From the NCBI GenBank assembly GCA_023393895.1, contig JAEXBT010000196.1, forward strand, positions 1 to 6,605: a stretch of 6,605 bases of DNA, written 5' to 3'. Shown here piece after piece: positions 1 through 6,605 of the stretch; within the stretch, counting starts at the first letter, position 1, and every line of letters begins with the position of its first letter. Both the position numbers and the translations under genes were made by a program. A model generated the notes under the pieces. That model worked only from the letters and a program-made list of their open reading frames with translations, was not told where the DNA came from and did no database searches. The stretch comes from Pseudomonadota bacterium. Its GTDB lineage: Bacteria > Pseudomonadota > Gammaproteobacteria > Xanthomonadales > Xanthomonadaceae.

Positions 1-4
1 CTCC

Positions 5-2116
5 TTATTCGGCCGGCGTCACACCCTCGCCTTCCTCGACCGCCTTCATCGACAGGCGGATGCGGCCCTGCTTGTCGACTTCGAGCACCTTGACCTTGAC
101 CACGTCGCCTTCCTTGAGCTTGTCGCCCACCTTCTCGACGCGCTCGTTGGAGATCTGCGAGACGTGCACCAGGCCGTCCTTGCCCGGCAGGATGGTGACG
201 AACGCACCGAAGTCCATGATCTTGGCGACCTTGCCTTCGTAGATGCGGCCCGGCTCAACGTCCGAGGTGATCTGCTCGATGCGTGCCTTGGCAGCCAGCG
301 CGGCGGCGTTGTTCACCGAGGCGATGGTGATGGTGCCATCGTCCTGGATGTCGATCTGGGTGCCGGTTTCCTTGGTGATGCCCTGGATGGTGGCACCGCC
401 CTTGCCGATCACTTCGCGTATCTTGTCCGGGTGGAACTTGATGGTGAGCAGGCGCGGGGCGTATTCGCTCAGTTCCTCGCGGGCGGTGGTCAGTGCCTTC
501 GCCATCTCGCCCAGGATGTGCAGGCGGCCGTCCTTCGCCTGGGCCAGCGCCACCTTCATGATCTCCTCGGTGATGCCCTGGATCTTGATGTCCATCTGCA
601 GCGCGGTGATGCCCTGCTCGGAACCGGCCACCTTGAAATCCATGACGCCGAGGTGGTCCTCGTCACCGAGGATGTCGGACAGCACGACGAAGTCGTCGCC
701 TTCCTTCACCAGGCCCATGGCGATGCCCGCCACCGGGCGCTTCACCGGCACGCCCGCATCCATCAGCGCCAGCGACGAGCCGCAGACCGAGGCCATCGAG
801 GAAGAGCCGTTCGATTCGGTGATCTCCGAGACCACGCGCACGGTGTACGGGAATTCCTCGAGGCTCGGCATCATCGCCAGTACGCCGCGCTTGGCAAGGC
901 GGCCATGGCCAATCTCGCGGCGCTTCGGCGCGCCGAAGCGGCCGGTCTCGCCCACCGAATACGGCGGGAAGTTGTAGTGGAACAGGAAGTTCTCCTTCCA
1001 CTCCCCGGCCACGTCGTCGATGATCTGGCCGTCGCGCGCGGTGCCGAGCGTGGTGATGACCAGCGCCTGTGTCTCGCCGCGGGTGAACAGCGCCGAACCA
1101 TGCACGCGCGGCAGCACGCCGACCTTGCAGCTGATCGGGCGGACATCGGTCAGGCCGCGGCCGTCGATGCGCTTCTTGGTGGTCAGCACGGTGTCACGCA
1201 GCGTGCGATATTCCTGCTCGCCGAATTCCTTGTGCAGGTCGCCGGCGGCCCAGCCGGCGGATTCCGCCTTCGGGTTGAGGATTTCCATGATTTCCTTGCG
1301 CAGCGTGCCAATGGCATCGCGACGGTCAGCCTTCTCGATGATCGCGTAGGCGGCCTTGAGGCGGTCGCCGATCGCGCCGACCACTTCGCCGATCAGCGAT
1401 TCGTCCTTCGCCGGGGCCTGCCAGTCGGACGGCTGCACGCCGGCCTCCGCGACCATCTCGTTGATCGCGCCGATCGCTGCCTGCAGTTCGCGATGACCGG
1501 CCATGACCGCACCGAGCATCACTTCTTCCGACAACTCCTTGGCCTCGGATTCGACCATCAGCACCGCGTCACGGGTGCCGGCCACGACGAGCTCGAGCTC
1601 GGAGTCCTTCATTGCCTCGACGCCGGCGTTCAGCAGGTACTGGCCGTTCTTGTAGCCGACCTTGGCGGCGCCGATCGGGCCCTGGAACGGCGAACCGCAC
1701 AGCGCCAGAGCGGCGGAGGCACCGATCATCGCCAGCACGTCGCCTTCCACTTCCGGATTGAGCGAGACCAGCTGCGCGATGATCTGGACCTCGTTCCGGT
1801 AGTCCTCCGGGAACAGCGGGCGGATCGGGCGATCGATCAGGCGCGAGATCAGCGTCTCCTTCTCGGTCGGGCGGCCTTCGCGCTTGAAGAAGCCACCGGG
1901 AATGCGGCCGCCGGCGTAGAACTTCTCCTGGTAGTCGACGGTCAGCGGGAAGAAGTCCTGGCCCTCACGCGCGGACTTGGCCGTGACGGCGGTGGCGAGC
2001 ACCACGGTGCCTTCGCAGGAGACAAGGACCGCGCCGCCTGCCTGGCGGGCGACTTCGCCGGTTTCGAGGGTGACGGTCTTGCCGCCGTAGGAGAAGCTCT
2101 TGGTGATTTTGGCCAC
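5..2116 (-). CDS. pnp: Polyribonucleotide nucleotidyltransferase (PNPase)
   Basis: Phosphorolytic 3'-5' exoribonuclease, 703 residues (E. coli has 711). It degrades mRNA to nucleoside diphosphates and can run in reverse to add tails; in other bacteria it is a trimer and a degradosome partner. Visible order: first RNase PH core (with [15 protein letters not shown] at 75-89), helical linker (about 210-310), second RNase PH core, KH domain with GKGG at 571-574, and S1 domain about 623-690. The second core keeps the phosphate-site GSSS (437-440), the [14 protein letters not shown] segment (398-411) and metal-site residues D487, D493 and K495. Residue 491 is Val where the usual motif is GDMDFK. 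The start is a GTG at 2116: the family N-terminus ([11 protein letters not shown]) begins there and AGGA sits 6 nt upstream. The frame stays open for 32 more codons upstream, but these are not PNPase-like. It ends in TAA and is last in the visible operon. Confidence 0.97.
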   Translation of the reverse strand: MAKITKSFSYGGKTVTLETGEVARQAGGAVLVSCEGTVVLATAVTAKSAREGQDFFPLTVDYQEKFYAGGRIPGGFFKREGRPTEKETLISRLIDRPIRPLFPEDYRNEVQIIAQLVSLNPEVEGDVLAMIGASAALALCGSPFQGPIGAAKVGYKNGQYLLNAGVEAMKDSELELVVAGTRDAVLMVESEAKELSEEVMLGAVMAGHRELQAAIGAINEMVAEAGVQPSDWQAPAKDESLIGEVVGAIGDRLKAAYAIIEKADRRDAIGTLRKEIMEILNPKAESAGWAAGDLHKEFGEQEYRTLRDTVLTTKKRIDGRGLTDVRPISCKVGVLPRVHGSALFTRGETQALVITTLGTARDGQIIDDVAGEWKENFLFHYNFPPYSVGETGRFGAPKRREIGHGRLAKRGVLAMMPSLEEFPYTVRVVSEITESNGSSSMASVCGSSLALMDAGVPVKRPVAGIAMGLVKEGDDFVVLSDILGDEDHLGVMDFKVAGSEQGITALQMDIKIQGITEEIMKVALAQAKDGRLHILGEMAKALTTAREELSEYAPRLLTIKFHPDKIREVIGKGGATIQGITKETGTQIDIQDDGTITIASVNNAAALAAKARIEQITSDVEPGRIYEGKVAKIMDFGAFVTILPGKDGLVHVSQISNERVEKVGDKLKEGDVVKVKVLEVDKQGRIRLSMKAVEEGEGVTPAE

Positions 2117-2122
2117 GATGGT

Positions 2123-2126
2123 TCCT
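2123..2126 (-). promoter_or_regulatory. pnp ribosome binding site
   Basis: On the minus strand AGGA (within TAGGAA) lies 6 nt before the GTG at 2116. This decides the start: the open frame runs upstream to 2212, but no similar site precedes an earlier codon that would give a family-like N-terminus. Confidence 0.75.
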
Positions 2127-2145
2127 AGATGATCCTGCGGATGAA

Positions 2146-2168
2146 CCGGCGGGCCCCTGCCCGCGCGG
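2146..2168 (-). promoter_or_regulatory. Hairpin in the pnp leader
   Basis: The pnp leader RNA contains a perfect 6-bp stem (GCGGGC / GCCCGC) with a 4-nt loop (AGGG). Three further GC pairs extend it past a single bulged base, giving about 9 bp over 2146-2168. It ends about 20 nt before the AGGA Shine-Dalgarno. In E. coli the pnp leader is a long hairpin cut by RNase III, after which PNPase represses its own message. This stem is much shorter than the E. coli one, so a role in autoregulation is inferred from position only. Confidence 0.45.
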
Positions 2169-2210
2169 CGTCGATGTTGCGATGGGTGAAACGGTGGAGC
2201 CGTGCCGCAC

Positions 2211-2243
2211 AAACGAAACCGCGGCGCTTTGCGGGCGCCGCGG
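2211..2243 (-). terminator. Intrinsic terminator-like hairpin after rpsO
   Basis: Starting 12 nt after the rpsO stop, the minus strand forms a perfect 9-bp GC-only stem (CCGCGGCGC / GCGCCGCGG, arms 2235-2243 and 2219-2227) with a 7-nt loop. It is followed at once by TTTCGTTT (2218-2211). The stem is strong but the T-tract is interrupted, so partial termination is likely and pnp can still be reached. E. coli has a comparable attenuating terminator between rpsO and pnp. The stem also protects the rpsO 3' end if processing occurs there. Confidence 0.7.
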
Positions 2244-2255
2244 CGGGAATCGGTC

Positions 2256-2516
2256 TCAGCGACGCAGACCCAGTTTCTGGATCAGGGCCTTGTAGCGCTC
2301 GGCATCCTTGCGGTGCAGGTAGTCGAGCAGGCTGCGGCGGCGGTTGACCAGCTTGAGCAGGCCGCGACGGCTGTGGTGGTCCTGCTTGTGCACCTTGAAG
2401 TGCTCGGTGAGCTGGGTGATGCGGGCGGTCAGCAGAGCGACCTGGACTTCCGGCGAACCGGTGTCGTTGGCGCCGCGCTTGTTGTCTTCGATGATCTGGC
2501 TGGTGTCGATGGACAT
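2256..2516 (-). CDS. rpsO: 30S ribosomal protein S15
   Basis: Primary 16S rRNA binding protein of the small subunit. It binds the three-way junction of the central domain early in 30S assembly and contributes to an intersubunit bridge. The length is 86 residues in this start choice, close to the family norm. The family blocks are all present: [15 protein letters not shown] (19-33), the RNA-binding segment [19 protein letters not shown] (43-61), LLDYL (63-67) and the terminal LIQKLGLRR. The ATG at 2516 gives the expected MSIDTSQ N-terminus. It has only a weak purine-rich site (AAGAGAAAGA, 2521-2530). An in-frame GTG at 2552 would add 12 non-conserved residues and is rejected. The gene has its own promoter and a long structured leader, and a terminator-like hairpin follows. 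S15 represses its own mRNA in several bacteria, so leader binding is plausible here. Confidence 0.97.
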   Translation of the reverse strand: MSIDTSQIIEDNKRGANDTGSPEVQVALLTARITQLTEHFKVHKQDHHSRRGLLKLVNRRRSLLDYLHRKDAERYKALIQKLGLRR

Positions 2517-2627
2517 GATGTCTTTCTCTTGATGCGTGACTGGCAGGAACACCCCGGCCGGGAAAGGCCGAAGGGCGCACCGCGGGGTCCGCCGTGAACT
2601 GGAAGGATGGATCGCCGCGAAAACGGC
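2517..2627 (-). promoter_or_regulatory. Structured rpsO 5' leader (candidate S15 autoregulatory region)
   Basis: About 110 nt separate the predicted transcription start (near 2627) from the rpsO ATG, long for a leader with no ORF. Three short GC-rich hairpins are visible on the minus strand. The arms are 2613-2617 with 2624-2628; 2578-2585 with 2589-2596 (8 positions, one G-G mismatch, 3-nt loop); and 2555-2559 with 2566-2570 (5 bp, 6-nt loop). A competing helix ACCCCG/CGGGGT (2583-2588 with 2551-2556) would exclude the last two. The ribosome site itself looks unpaired. S15 binding to its leader is known in E. coli and other phyla with unrelated folds; applying it here is inference. I could not map a specific S15 site. 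Confidence 0.4.
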
Positions 2628-2633
2628 GCGGAA

Positions 2634-2662
2634 ATTGTAGCCGTGATGGCCTGCCCGGGCAA
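2634..2662 (-). promoter_or_regulatory. Sigma-70-type promoter for rpsO
   Basis: On the minus strand TTGCCC (2662-2657, 4 of 6 matches to TTGACA) is followed after exactly 17 nt by TACAAT (2639-2634, 5 of 6 matches to TATAAT). It lies wholly in the truB-rpsO gap, with the -35 box starting 19 nt past the truB stop. The predicted start is near 2627. E. coli also has a separate rpsO promoter in this gap, which supports the call. It would let rpsO and pnp be transcribed apart from the upstream operon. Confidence 0.7.
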
Positions 2663-2681
2663 GTTCGCGGGAGGCATCCGC

Positions 2682-3647
2682 TCAGGCCGATGCAGCCTGC
2701 GGCGACTGGCTGGTCGCCCAGCTGAACAGCCGTTTCGGGCGCAAGGTGCCCTCGCCGTCCACTTCGCCCAGTCCCAGCGCGCGCCCATCGGCATCGCAGA
2801 CCGCGACTTCGCCCAAGGTCCGGAACGACCCGCGCACCGCCTGGCCCTGGCCCAGCCGTGCCGCCTGCGTTTCGCCCAGCCGCAGTTCCGGCCACGACAC
2901 CATCCCCGCCTCGATCGGCAGCAGGCAGGCATCGAGCTGGTGTTCGCCACGCTCAGCCATCGCCTCGAGCGCCTCCAGCGTCCAAATCCGCGGATCCCGG
3001 AACGGATCGACCCAGAGCCGGCGCAGCTCGGCCACGTGCGCTCCGCACCCGAGCAGCTCGCCCAGGTCACGGACCAGCGAACGCACATAGGTCCCGCTGC
3101 CGCATTCCACGTGCAAGCGCAGCTTGGGCACCGGATCCAGCAGGTCTGCGGCGGATTCCAGCCGGAATTCGTGGATGTCGACGCTGCGCGGTTCCAGCTC
3201 GATCGTCTCGCCACGGCGCGCCTTGGCGTACAGTGGCTCGCCGCCGCGCTTGAGCGCCGAGTAGATCGGCGGGATCTGCGCGATGCGTCCGGTCAATCGG
3301 GCGAGCGCCGCGTCCAGCGTCTCGATGTCGAGCGCAGGCACCGGCCGCTCACGCAGCGGCTGGCCTTCGGCATCATCGGTGTCCGTGGTGACCCCAAGCC
3401 GCGCCACGGTCTCGTAGGCCTTGCGTGCGCCGAGCAGTCCACCGGCGATCTTGGTCGCCTCGCCGAAGCAGATCGGCAACAGGCCGGTCGCCAGCGGATC
3501 CAGCGCGCCGGTGTGCCCGGCCTTGTCGGCACGGAACAGGTGGCGGACGCGCTGCAGGGCCTGGTTGGAGCTGGGGCCGCGCGCCTTGTCGAGCAGCAGG
3601 ATGCCGTGGAGCTTGCGAAAGCGATGGCGCGTGCGCGGCTTGGACAT
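2682..3647 (-). CDS. truB: tRNA pseudouridine(55) synthase
   Basis: Isomerises U55 in the T-loop of nearly all tRNAs to pseudouridine; the E. coli enzyme also helps tRNAs fold. The call gives 321 residues (E. coli 314). Seen: N-terminal LHGILLLDKARGPSSNQALQ (13-32), catalytic motif GHTGALDPLATGLLP (44-58) with nucleophile D50, the Tyr of KAYET (78), PPIYSALKRGG (126-136), GTYVRSLVRDLGELLGCGAH (185-204), and a C-terminal PUA-like region about 254-310. The ATG at 3647 matches the E. coli start (MSRPRRRG...), so I chose it, but it has no Shine-Dalgarno. An in-frame ATG at 3719, one base after the rbfA stop and 4 nt after AGGAG, would add 24 basic, non-family residues. The gene ends in TGA ahead of the rpsO promoter. 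Function is certain; the start is not. Confidence 0.95.
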   Translation of the reverse strand: MSKPRTRHRFRKLHGILLLDKARGPSSNQALQRVRHLFRADKAGHTGALDPLATGLLPICFGEATKIAGGLLGARKAYETVARLGVTTDTDDAEGQPLRERPVPALDIETLDAALARLTGRIAQIPPIYSALKRGGEPLYAKARRGETIELEPRSVDIHEFRLESAADLLDPVPKLRLHVECGSGTYVRSLVRDLGELLGCGAHVAELRRLWVDPFRDPRIWTLEALEAMAERGEHQLDACLLPIEAGMVSWPELRLGETQAARLGQGQAVRGSFRTLGEVAVCDADGRALGLGEVDGEGTLRPKRLFSWATSQSPQAASA

Positions 3648-3693
3648 GCGGTGATTGTAGGACGGTTGCAGGCGGAGGCCGGATGCGAAGACC

Positions 3694-3708
3694 CCGGGGC
3701 TGGCCCGG
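3694..3708 (-). repeat. Small hairpin in the rbfA-truB gap
   Basis: CCGGG and CCCGG arms (5 bp, 5-nt loop) lie between the rbfA stop and the conserved truB ATG. No T-tract follows, so it is not a terminator. If the upstream ATG at 3719 is used, it lies inside the coding sequence. Such a short GC stem is common by chance at this base composition. Confidence 0.25.
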
Positions 3709-3720
3709 CGTCGATGCATC

Positions 3721-4134
3721 TCACTCCTGCGTACCTCGATCGTCCGGGTCGGCAGCGTGACCTTCCGCATCGCGGTCCACGGCATCCGGCAGGTCGCGCA
3801 GCAACGCATCGATGCGCTCGCCCCGGTCGACCGAATCGTCGTAATGGAAGTACAGCTCGGGCACGTGGCGCAGCTTCATCGCCCGCGCCAACGCGTAGCG
3901 GATCTCCTTGGCGTGCTGCTGAAGGCCAGCGACCGCCTCCGCCGATCGCGCGCTTTCCAGCGCGGTGACGAAGACCTTGGCATGCGCCATGTCGCGGGTG
4001 ACCTCGACATCCGACACGCTGGCCAAAGGCAGGCCGAGTTCACGGACCGCCTCGTGCACCAGGGTGCCGAGATCCCGGCGCATCTGCGCCGAGACCCGGT
4101 CGGTGCGATGGAAGGACTTGCGCTGTCCCGCCAC
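3721..4134 (-). CDS. rbfA: 30S ribosome-binding factor A
   Basis: Cold-shock-linked assembly factor that binds the free 30S subunit near 16S helix 1 and is needed for late 16S maturation. It has 137 residues (E. coli 133). The body (about 8-112) is a single KH-type fold: TDRVSAQMRRDL (11-22), SDVEVTRDMAHAKVFVTAL (41-59), the helix-kink-helix region AKEIRYALARAMKLRHVPEL (75-94), and FHYDDSVDRGERID (96-109). The tail from about 115 is rich in Asp and Glu, as in relatives. The start is GTG at 4134, 3 nt after the infB TGA, with no clear Shine-Dalgarno (only GCGGAC well upstream), so translation is probably coupled to infB. The next in-frame Met (18) would remove a conserved helix. Confidence 0.96.
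   Translation of the reverse strand: MAGQRKSFHRTDRVSAQMRRDLGTLVHEAVRELGLPLASVSDVEVTRDMAHAKVFVTALESARSAEAVAGLQQHAKEIRYALARAMKLRHVPELYFHYDDSVDRGERIDALLRDLPDAVDRDAEGHAADPDDRGTQE
3724..3728 (-). promoter_or_regulatory. Shine-Dalgarno at the end of rbfA
   Basis: AGGAG on the minus strand overlaps the last rbfA codons (CAG GAG TGA) and lies 4 nt before the ATG at 3719, in the truB frame. It is the only good ribosome site near truB and argues for the extended start, or for re-initiation coupled to rbfA. The conserved truB start lies 72 nt downstream of that ATG, too far to be served directly. Confidence 0.5.
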
Positions 4135-4137
4135 CGG

Positions 4138-6605
4138 TCAGAGGGTCCGCTGCACTTCGATGCGCTCGAAGCACTCGATCTTGTCACCGGGCTTGACCTG
4201 GTCGTAGCCCTTGACGCCGATGCCACATTCGGTGCCCTGCCTGACCTCGTCCACGTTCTCCTGGAAGCGGCGCAGCGAATCCAGTTCGCCGGAGAAGATG
4301 ACCGTGTCGTCGCGCAGCACGCGCACCGGCTTGCCACGGCGGATGACGCCCTCGACCACCACGGAGCCGGCGATCGAGCCGAACTTGGAGTGGCGGAACA
4401 CCTGCTGCACTTCGGCGGTGCCGATGATCTCCTCGCGGATCTCCTTGCCGAGCACGCCCGAGGCGATCTGCTTCACCTGGTCGATGACGTCGTAGATGAT
4501 CGAGAAGTAGCGCAGGTCGGTGCCGTTGCCCTCGATCACCTTGCGAGCCGAGGCATCGGCGCGCACGTTGAAGCCGATGATCGTGGCCTTGGAGGTCGCT
4601 GCCAGTTGGGCATCGGATTCGGTGATGCCGCCCACGCCCGAGCCGATCACGTTGATGCGGATCATCTCGTTGGACAGGCCGGTCAGGGATTCGCGCAGCG
4701 CCTGCATGGTGCCGTGCACGTCGGCCTTGACCACCAAGTTGAGCACGGCCTGCGCCGCACCCTCGCCCATCTGCGAGAGGATGTCCTCCATGCGGTTGCC
4801 GGCCTGCGCGACCAGGCGCTGCTCGCGGCGCTTGGCGTCGCGCTGCTGCGCCACGTCCTTGGCCAGGCGCTCGTCGGCCACGACGACGAAATCGTCCCCG
4901 GCATCCGGCACGCCGGACAGCCCGAGCACCTGCACCGGGATCGACGGGCCCGCGGTCTGCACCTGTGATCCGGTCTCGTCGAACAGCGCGCGCACGCGGC
5001 CGTACTGCACGCCGCAGACCAGATAGTCGCCCTTCTCCAGCTGGCCTTGCTGGACCAGCACGGTGGCCACCGGACCGCGGCCCTTGTCGAGCGCGGATTC
5101 GATCACCACGCCGCTGGCGCGGCCTTCGTGGACCGCGGTGAACTCGAGCAGCTCGGCCTGCAGGCTGATCGCATCGAGAAGGTCGTCCACGCCCTGGCCG
5201 GTCTTTGCGGAAAGCTCGACCATCTGGGTGTCGCCACCGAAGTCCTCTGCCACGACCTCGCTCTCGAGCAGCTCGTTCTTGACCCGCATCGGGTCGGCAT
5301 CGGACTTGTCGATCTTGTTGATGGCCACGATCAGCGGCACGCCCGCCGAGCGCGCATGCTGGATCGCCTCCTTGGTCTGCGGCATCACGCCATCGTCGGC
5401 CGCGACCACCAGCACCACGATGTCGGTGAGCTTGGCGCCGCGCGCGCGCATGTGGGTGAACGCGGCATGGCCCGGGGTATCGAGGAAGCTGATCACGCCC
5501 TTGGGCGTTTCCACGTGGTAGGCGCCGATGTGCTGGGTGATGCCGCCGGCCTCGCCCGTCGCGATCTTGGTGCGGCGAATGTAGTCCAGCAGCGAGGTCT
5601 TGCCATGGTCGACGTGGCCCATGATGGTGACCACCGGCGGACGCGCGGCCTTCTCGCCCTGCACTTCCTCGGCATGGGCCAGCAGTTCGGTCTCGGCATC
5701 ATCGCCATCGGCACGCACGGCCTTGTGGCCAAGTTCCTCGGTGACCAGCACCGCGGTGTCGTGGTCGATGCTCTGGGTGATGGTGGCCATCACGCCCATC
5801 TTGAACAGCGCCTTCACCACCTCGCCGCCCTTGAGCGCGAGCTTCTGGGCGAGGTCGCCGACGGTGATCGCCTCGCCGATCTCGACCTCGCGAACGATCT
5901 TTTCGGTCGGGCGCTGGAAGCCGTGCTCACCACTGCCGCTGCGCGACTGCTCCGGGCGGCGCGCCTTCGGCTTGCCGCGCGAAGCGCCGCGACGGGCCCG
6001 GTCGGCGGCCGACAGGTGCAGCTGGCCGGCGAACTTGGAGGTGGATTCGTCGTCCTCGACGCCGGCCACCATCACGTGCGATCCGCGCTGCTTGGGCGAC
6101 TTGGCATGGCTGGCGCGGTCGTCGCGCGCGGGCTCGCGGCCACGCGGTGCATGCGGCGTGCCGTGGGTCCCCGGCTTGCGCGCGGCCGGCGCCTCGTTAC
6201 CGCCGGTTGCAGCGTCAGCCTCCGCGGCTTCGGCGGCGAGTCGCTTGGCCTCTTCCTCGGCACGGAGACGCTCGGCCTCGGCTTCCTCGCGGCGGAGGCG
6301 ATCGGCCTCGGCCAGCGCCTGCTGCTCCGCAAGGTTGCGCTGGCGCGATTCCTCGAGCTTGCGCAGTGCCTCGGCGCGCTCGTCATCCACCGGACCCTTG
6401 GCCGCGCCGTCGGACGCCGCGCGGTTGACCAGCGTGACCTTCTTGCGCACGACCACGTCGACGGTCTGCTTGTTCTTGCCGCCACCCACGGTGATTTCCT
6501 GCACCTTGCGGCGCGCGAGCGTGATCTTCTTCGGCGCGGCGGCCTCCTCGGCACCGGCTTCGCCACGGCCATGGGTGCGGCGCAGGAAGCCGAGCAGCTT
6601 CACCT
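4138..6605 (-). CDS. infB: Translation initiation factor IF-2 (5' end outside the window)
   Basis: GTPase that brings initiator fMet-tRNA to the 30S subunit and drives 50S joining. The window holds 821 codons from the GTG at 6603 plus part of one more. That GTG is not the start: [12 protein letters not shown] is internal in related IF2s, so I estimate about 45 residues lie beyond the edge. Numbering from 6603: an IF2-associated segment (about 22-56), a charged coiled-coil-like stretch rich in E, A and R (77-130), a polar linker with [21 protein letters not shown] (181-201), and the IF2_N fold (about 235-290). The G domain has G1 GHVDHGKTS (329-337), G2 GGITQHIGA (353-361), G3 DTPGH (375-379), G4 NKID (429-432) and G5 SAK (465-467). 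Then follow domain II (about 490-580), domain III with [15 protein letters not shown] (654-668) and the tRNA-binding C2 domain (about 705-821). All G motifs are intact. The gene ends in TGA. Confidence 0.97.
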   Translation of the reverse strand, partial: VKLLGFLRRTHGRGEAGAEEAAAPKKITLARRKVQEITVGGGKNKQTVDVVVRKKVTLVNRAASDGAAKGPVDDERAEALRKLEESRQRNLAEQQALAEADRLRREEAEAERLRAEEEAKRLAAEAAEADAATGGNEAPAARKPGTHGTPHAPRGREPARDDRASHAKSPKQRGSHVMVAGVEDDESTSKFAGQLHLSAADRARRGASRGKPKARRPEQSRSGSGEHGFQRPTEKIVREVEIGEAITVGDLAQKLALKGGEVVKALFKMGVMATITQSIDHDTAVLVTEELGHKAVRADGDDAETELLAHAEEVQGEKAARPPVVTIMGHVDHGKTSLLDYIRRTKIATGEAGGITQHIGAYHVETPKGVISFLDTPGHAAFTHMRARGAKLTDIVVLVVAADDGVMPQTKEAIQHARSAGVPLIVAINKIDKSDADPMRVKNELLESEVVAEDFGGDTQMVELSAKTGQGVDDLLDAISLQAELLEFTAVHEGRASGVVIESALDKGRGPVATVLVQQGQLEKGDYLVCGVQYGRVRALFDETGSQVQTAGPSIPVQVLGLSGVPDAGDDFVVVADERLAKDVAQQRDAKRREQRLVAQAGNRMEDILSQMGEGAAQAVLNLVVKADVHGTMQALRESLTGLSNEMIRINVIGSGVGGITESDAQLAATSKATIIGFNVRADASARKVIEGNGTDLRYFSIIYDVIDQVKQIASGVLGKEIREEIIGTAEVQQVFRHSKFGSIAGSVVVEGVIRRGKPVRVLRDDTVIFSGELDSLRRFQENVDEVRQGTECGIGVKGYDQVKPGDKIECFERIEVQRTL

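Noticed and set aside
164..2128. 654-codon open frame on the plus strand, antisense to pnp
   Set aside because: It lies entirely opposite an intact, well-conserved pnp. Its translation is biased to H, R, D, A, L and G with no recognisable domain, as expected from the reverse of a high-GC gene.
2117..2212. 32-codon upstream extension of pnp
   Set aside because: It would translate the leader hairpin, is not PNPase-like, and the Shine-Dalgarno serves the GTG at 2116.
2517..2552. 12-codon upstream extension of rpsO from a GTG
   Set aside because: The extra residues are not conserved in S15. The ATG at 2516 gives the normal N-terminus and length.
2125..2895. 256-codon minus-strand open frame across the truB end, rpsO and the pnp leader
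   Set aside because: It overlaps rpsO in another frame, is low complexity (R, G, P, A, Q) and resembles no known family.
3713..3720. GATGCATC palindrome at the rbfA-truB junction
   Set aside because: It is a single 8-bp palindrome with no partner copy or promoter context; chance is enough to explain it.
2607..3968. 453-codon plus-strand open frame over truB
   Set aside because: It crosses the rpsO promoter and spans truB and part of rbfA in antisense. The composition is typical of a shadow frame and there is no family resemblance.
3757..4968. 403-codon plus-strand open frame over rbfA and the infB 3' end
   Set aside because: It is antisense to two conserved genes, rich in His, Asp, Leu and Ala, with no domain or convincing ribosome site.
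6601..6603. GTG at the right edge as the infB start
   Set aside because: The [12 protein letters not shown] that follows is internal in related IF2 proteins, so the N-terminal segment is cut off by the window.

Overview
The window is a stretch of core chromosome from a GC-rich gammaproteobacterium. The protein sequences point to the Xanthomonadaceae (Xanthomonas, Lysobacter, Stenotrophomonas and relatives). The clearest signs are the RbfA N-terminus (KSFHRTDRVSAQ...RRDLGT), the IF2 segment [12 protein letters not shown] and the linker block [25 protein letters not shown]. That placement rests on remembered family sequences, not on a search.

All genes lie on the minus strand, so the window reads from right to left. 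In transcription order: infB (IF2; its 5' end is cut off by the right edge), rbfA (starts 3 nt after the infB stop), truB, rpsO and pnp. Together they cover almost everything from 6605 down to 5. This is the 3' half of the conserved nusA-infB-rbfA-truB-rpsO-pnp operon. It joins translation initiation (IF2), 30S maturation (RbfA), tRNA psi55 modification (TruB), a primary 16S-binding protein (S15) and RNA decay (PNPase).

There is no gene-free stretch over 300 bases. The longest gaps are truB-rpsO (165 nt) and rpsO-pnp (139 nt), and both carry regulatory signals. The first has a good sigma-70-type promoter (TTGCCC-17-TACAAT), then a roughly 110-nt rpsO leader with several GC-rich hairpins that suit S15 feedback control. 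The second has a strong intrinsic-terminator-like hairpin just after rpsO, then a pnp leader with a second hairpin upstream of the Shine-Dalgarno and a GTG start. The rbfA-truB junction allows two truB starts: an upstream ATG with a Shine-Dalgarno, or the family-conserved ATG, which lacks one but has TACAAT exactly 6 nt before it.

I see no mobile element, CRISPR array, tRNA, rRNA or new gene system. The long plus-strand open frames are high-GC shadows. The points most worth a second look are a Val in place of the usual Asp beside the metal-binding residues of PNPase, the ambiguous (possibly leaderless) truB start, and the structured rpsO leader.
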